Shown here in pieces: positions 4,841 through 6,111 of a stretch of 6,111 bases of DNA (position 1 is its first letter; every line of letters starts with the position of its first letter). The notes beneath the pieces are model-generated. The model was not told the origin of the DNA. It saw nothing but the letters and a program-made list of their open reading frames with translations, and did no database searches. A program made the position numbers and the translations under genes. Origin of the DNA: an uncultured Clostridia bacterium (GTDB lineage Bacteria > Bacillota > Clostridia > Christensenellales > Borkfalkiaceae). The stretch lies in assembly GCA_947174175.1 (NCBI GenBank), contig CAMWHW010000065.1, positions 1 to 6,111 on the forward strand, read 5' to 3'.

Positions 4841-6111
4841 TCAGTCGTTTTTGCTCTTATCTTCGGTTGCTTCGGTTTCAGTCTTTTCGGCAGTTTCGAC
4901 CGCTTCGGGTTCGCTGTTAACCTCCGATTCCGCAACTTCCGCATTTGCAAGCTTGCGCTTTTTGTACTTGGGCAAATCGATAATGCATACGACTACCGCC
5001 GAAACGAGCAGCCCTACTACTGTGCCGAGAAGCGCCGAAACTATGGTGCCGATTCCGCCCTGTCTGCTTATCTTGTTGTTTGCGAATATTACGCGCGAAT
5101 TGTCGGCATATATAGTTTTGCTAACAGATTTAAGAGCGTCGGTTGCGGTTGAAAGGTCGGTGCGGTATTTTTCAAGCTGAGCGTCGAACGCCTTCTTTGC
5201 CTTGTATTCATCCGTTCCTTCCTGAGTGTAACTTTCAATTGCGCCGGTAGTATTTTCAATAGTTTTGATTTCGTTATTCAGTTCGGCGTTTCTGCGCGTA
5301 TAGTCCGCAATAATCTGGTCGTAGGGGTTGGTGTTAACGTCGTTGGGGTTGCTGTCGCCGCGCTTTGCCTCTTCCGCCTCGATTATCTTTGCATTGTCCG
5401 CAATCTGTTTATTTAACGCGTCCTTGCGCGTGTCCGCGTTCGCCTTGTAGCCTTCCGTATCGTAAACGTAGTAGTTAGCGGTTATTCTGTCCGCAAGCGC
5501 CTGGCGCTGTTCGGTAGTGAAAATATTGTGCAGAGAAGCGAGGTTGACCTCCACCGTGCTGCCGTAATTTTTGAGTTTGGTGTACTCGCTTTCGAGATAA
5601 TTTTTCTGCGAAAGCAGCGCCTCTATCTTTGCTTCGTAAGACTTTGCGTCCTCGTACACGGAAAAATACAGTCCGTATTCCTTCGTATCGATTATGGAAT
5701 TGACGCGCCTTACCTGGTACGAAGCCACCGCGCGGATAAACGCAACCGCCTGCGCGTCGCCCGAAAAATATTTCGACGAAACGGTGAGCGCGTACGTTCT
5801 CTTTATGCCGCCGCCCGCAGTTTGCGTAACCTCTTCGGAAATGGATATGCCGTCGTCGGAAAGCATCTTTTCCACGTCGATATTCTTGAACTCTTCCGCG
5901 TTTTCGGCAGAGGAATAAGCGCCGTCCTTAATGGAAGTAAGCGTGCTAAGCGAGATGGCGTCCGAAGCAAGCAGATCGCTTCCGTCGGGATATTTGCCGC
6001 TTGCACTGTCGGGATAAACTATTTCGTAATTGACCGAAAAGTATTGTTCGCGCTTGTTGTACCAGAGCTGGGTTACGATCACGACGATTAAAAGGCACGC
6101 CGCCGTAGCGC
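4841..6111 (-). CDS. Wzz/CapA-like polysaccharide co-polymerase (chain-length determinant-like), 5' end cut by window edge
   Basis: The frame is open to the window edge, so the true start is outside. 422 residues are visible and the GTG at 6082 is internal to a membrane helix. Visible layout (numbered from that GTG): the end of a first membrane helix (TAACLLIVVIVTQLWY, spanning about -9 to 8), a large extracytoplasmic region to about 340, a second helix (IGTIVSALLGTVVGLLVSAVVVCIID, 344-369), then a basic KYKKRK anchor and an acidic cytoplasmic tail (378-413, rich in Glu, Ala and Thr). The outer region is mostly charged helix, probably coiled coil (142-172, 215-240, 254-330), broken by a polar Asn/Pro stretch (240-254). 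Two membrane helices flanking a long helical periplasmic-type domain is the Wzz/PCP architecture. In Gram-positives such CapA-like proteins work with a tyrosine kinase in capsule or exopolysaccharide assembly. I cannot see a sequence motif that proves this, so the assignment rests on architecture. Confidence 0.55.
   Translation of the reverse strand, partial: ATAACLLIVVIVTQLWYNKREQYFSVNYEIVYPDSASGKYPDGSDLLASDAISLSTLTSIKDGAYSSAENAEEFKNIDVEKMLSDDGISISEEVTQTAGGGIKRTYALTVSSKYFSGDAQAVAFIRAVASYQVRRVNSIIDTKEYGLYFSVYEDAKSYEAKIEALLSQKNYLESEYTKLKNYGSTVEVNLASLHNIFTTEQRQALADRITANYYVYDTEGYKANADTRKDALNKQIADNAKIIEAEEAKRGDSNPNDVNTNPYDQIIADYTRRNAELNNEIKTIENTTGAIESYTQEGTDEYKAKKAFDAQLEKYRTDLSTATDALKSVSKTIYADNSRVIFANNKISRQGGIGTIVSALLGTVVGLLVSAVVVCIIDLPKYKKRKLANAEVAESEVNSEPEAVETAEKTETEATEDKSKND

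Noticed and set aside
6080..6082. GTG as the true start of the Wzz-like gene
   Set aside because: The frame continues upstream to the window edge with hydrophobic residues that belong to the same membrane helix, and there is no ribosome site before the GTG. The gene is cut by the edge.
5528..6091. Plus-strand open frame of 187 codons opposite the Wzz-like gene
   Set aside because: It has no ribosome site and an Arg/Val-rich composition expected from the antisense of charged helix codons; no homology is recognised.
1..6111. A single new multi-gene system joining the Wzz-like, lipid, hydrogenase and methyltransferase genes
   Set aside because: Terminators at 4792 and 1651 and separate promoters divide the region into independent units with unrelated functions. 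Shared strand alone is not evidence of a system.

Overview
The window reads as chromosomal DNA of a fermentative anaerobe of the Clostridia type (Bacillota), probably an uncultured gut or rumen lineage. The reasons are a group B-type [FeFe] hydrogenase, the prmA-rsmE pair typical of Firmicutes, a Lit-family lipoprotein transacylase, clear Shine-Dalgarno sites and sigma70/SigA-like promoters with 17-bp spacers. Base composition is moderate and even, with no sign of a mobile element. The taxonomic call is inference; no rRNA or other marker gene is present.

All six genes lie on the minus strand, so transcription runs from high to low coordinates and coding density is very high. In order of transcription: (1) 6111-4841, the 3' part of a Wzz/CapA-like polysaccharide co-polymerase, entering from outside the window and ending at a strong hairpin terminator (4792-4823). 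(2) 4714-3974, an eight-helix membrane protein of the YhhN/TMEM86 (lysoplasmalogenase-like) type with its own promoter. It overlaps by 29 bp (3) 4002-3274, a Lit/DUF1461 membrane protein. (4) 3213-1696, a monomeric group B-type [FeFe] hydrogenase. Its promoter has a -35 box overlapping the lit stop codon, and the gene ends in a GC-rich terminator. (5) 1606-665, prmA, whose best promoter places the transcription start on the ATG itself (possibly leaderless). (6) 664-1, rsmE, joined to prmA as TGA-ATG and cut by the window edge.

Functionally these are neighbouring short transcription units, not one pathway: surface polysaccharide export or length control, membrane lipid/lipoprotein remodelling (YhhN-like plus Lit), fermentative hydrogen metabolism, and ribosome modification (L11 and 16S rRNA methylation). 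The most interesting points are the YhhN-like/lit overlap, a possible lipid-remodelling operon, and the apparently leaderless prmA. I see no CRISPR array, insertion sequence, tRNA, rRNA or phage feature, and no stretch over 130 bp without a gene.
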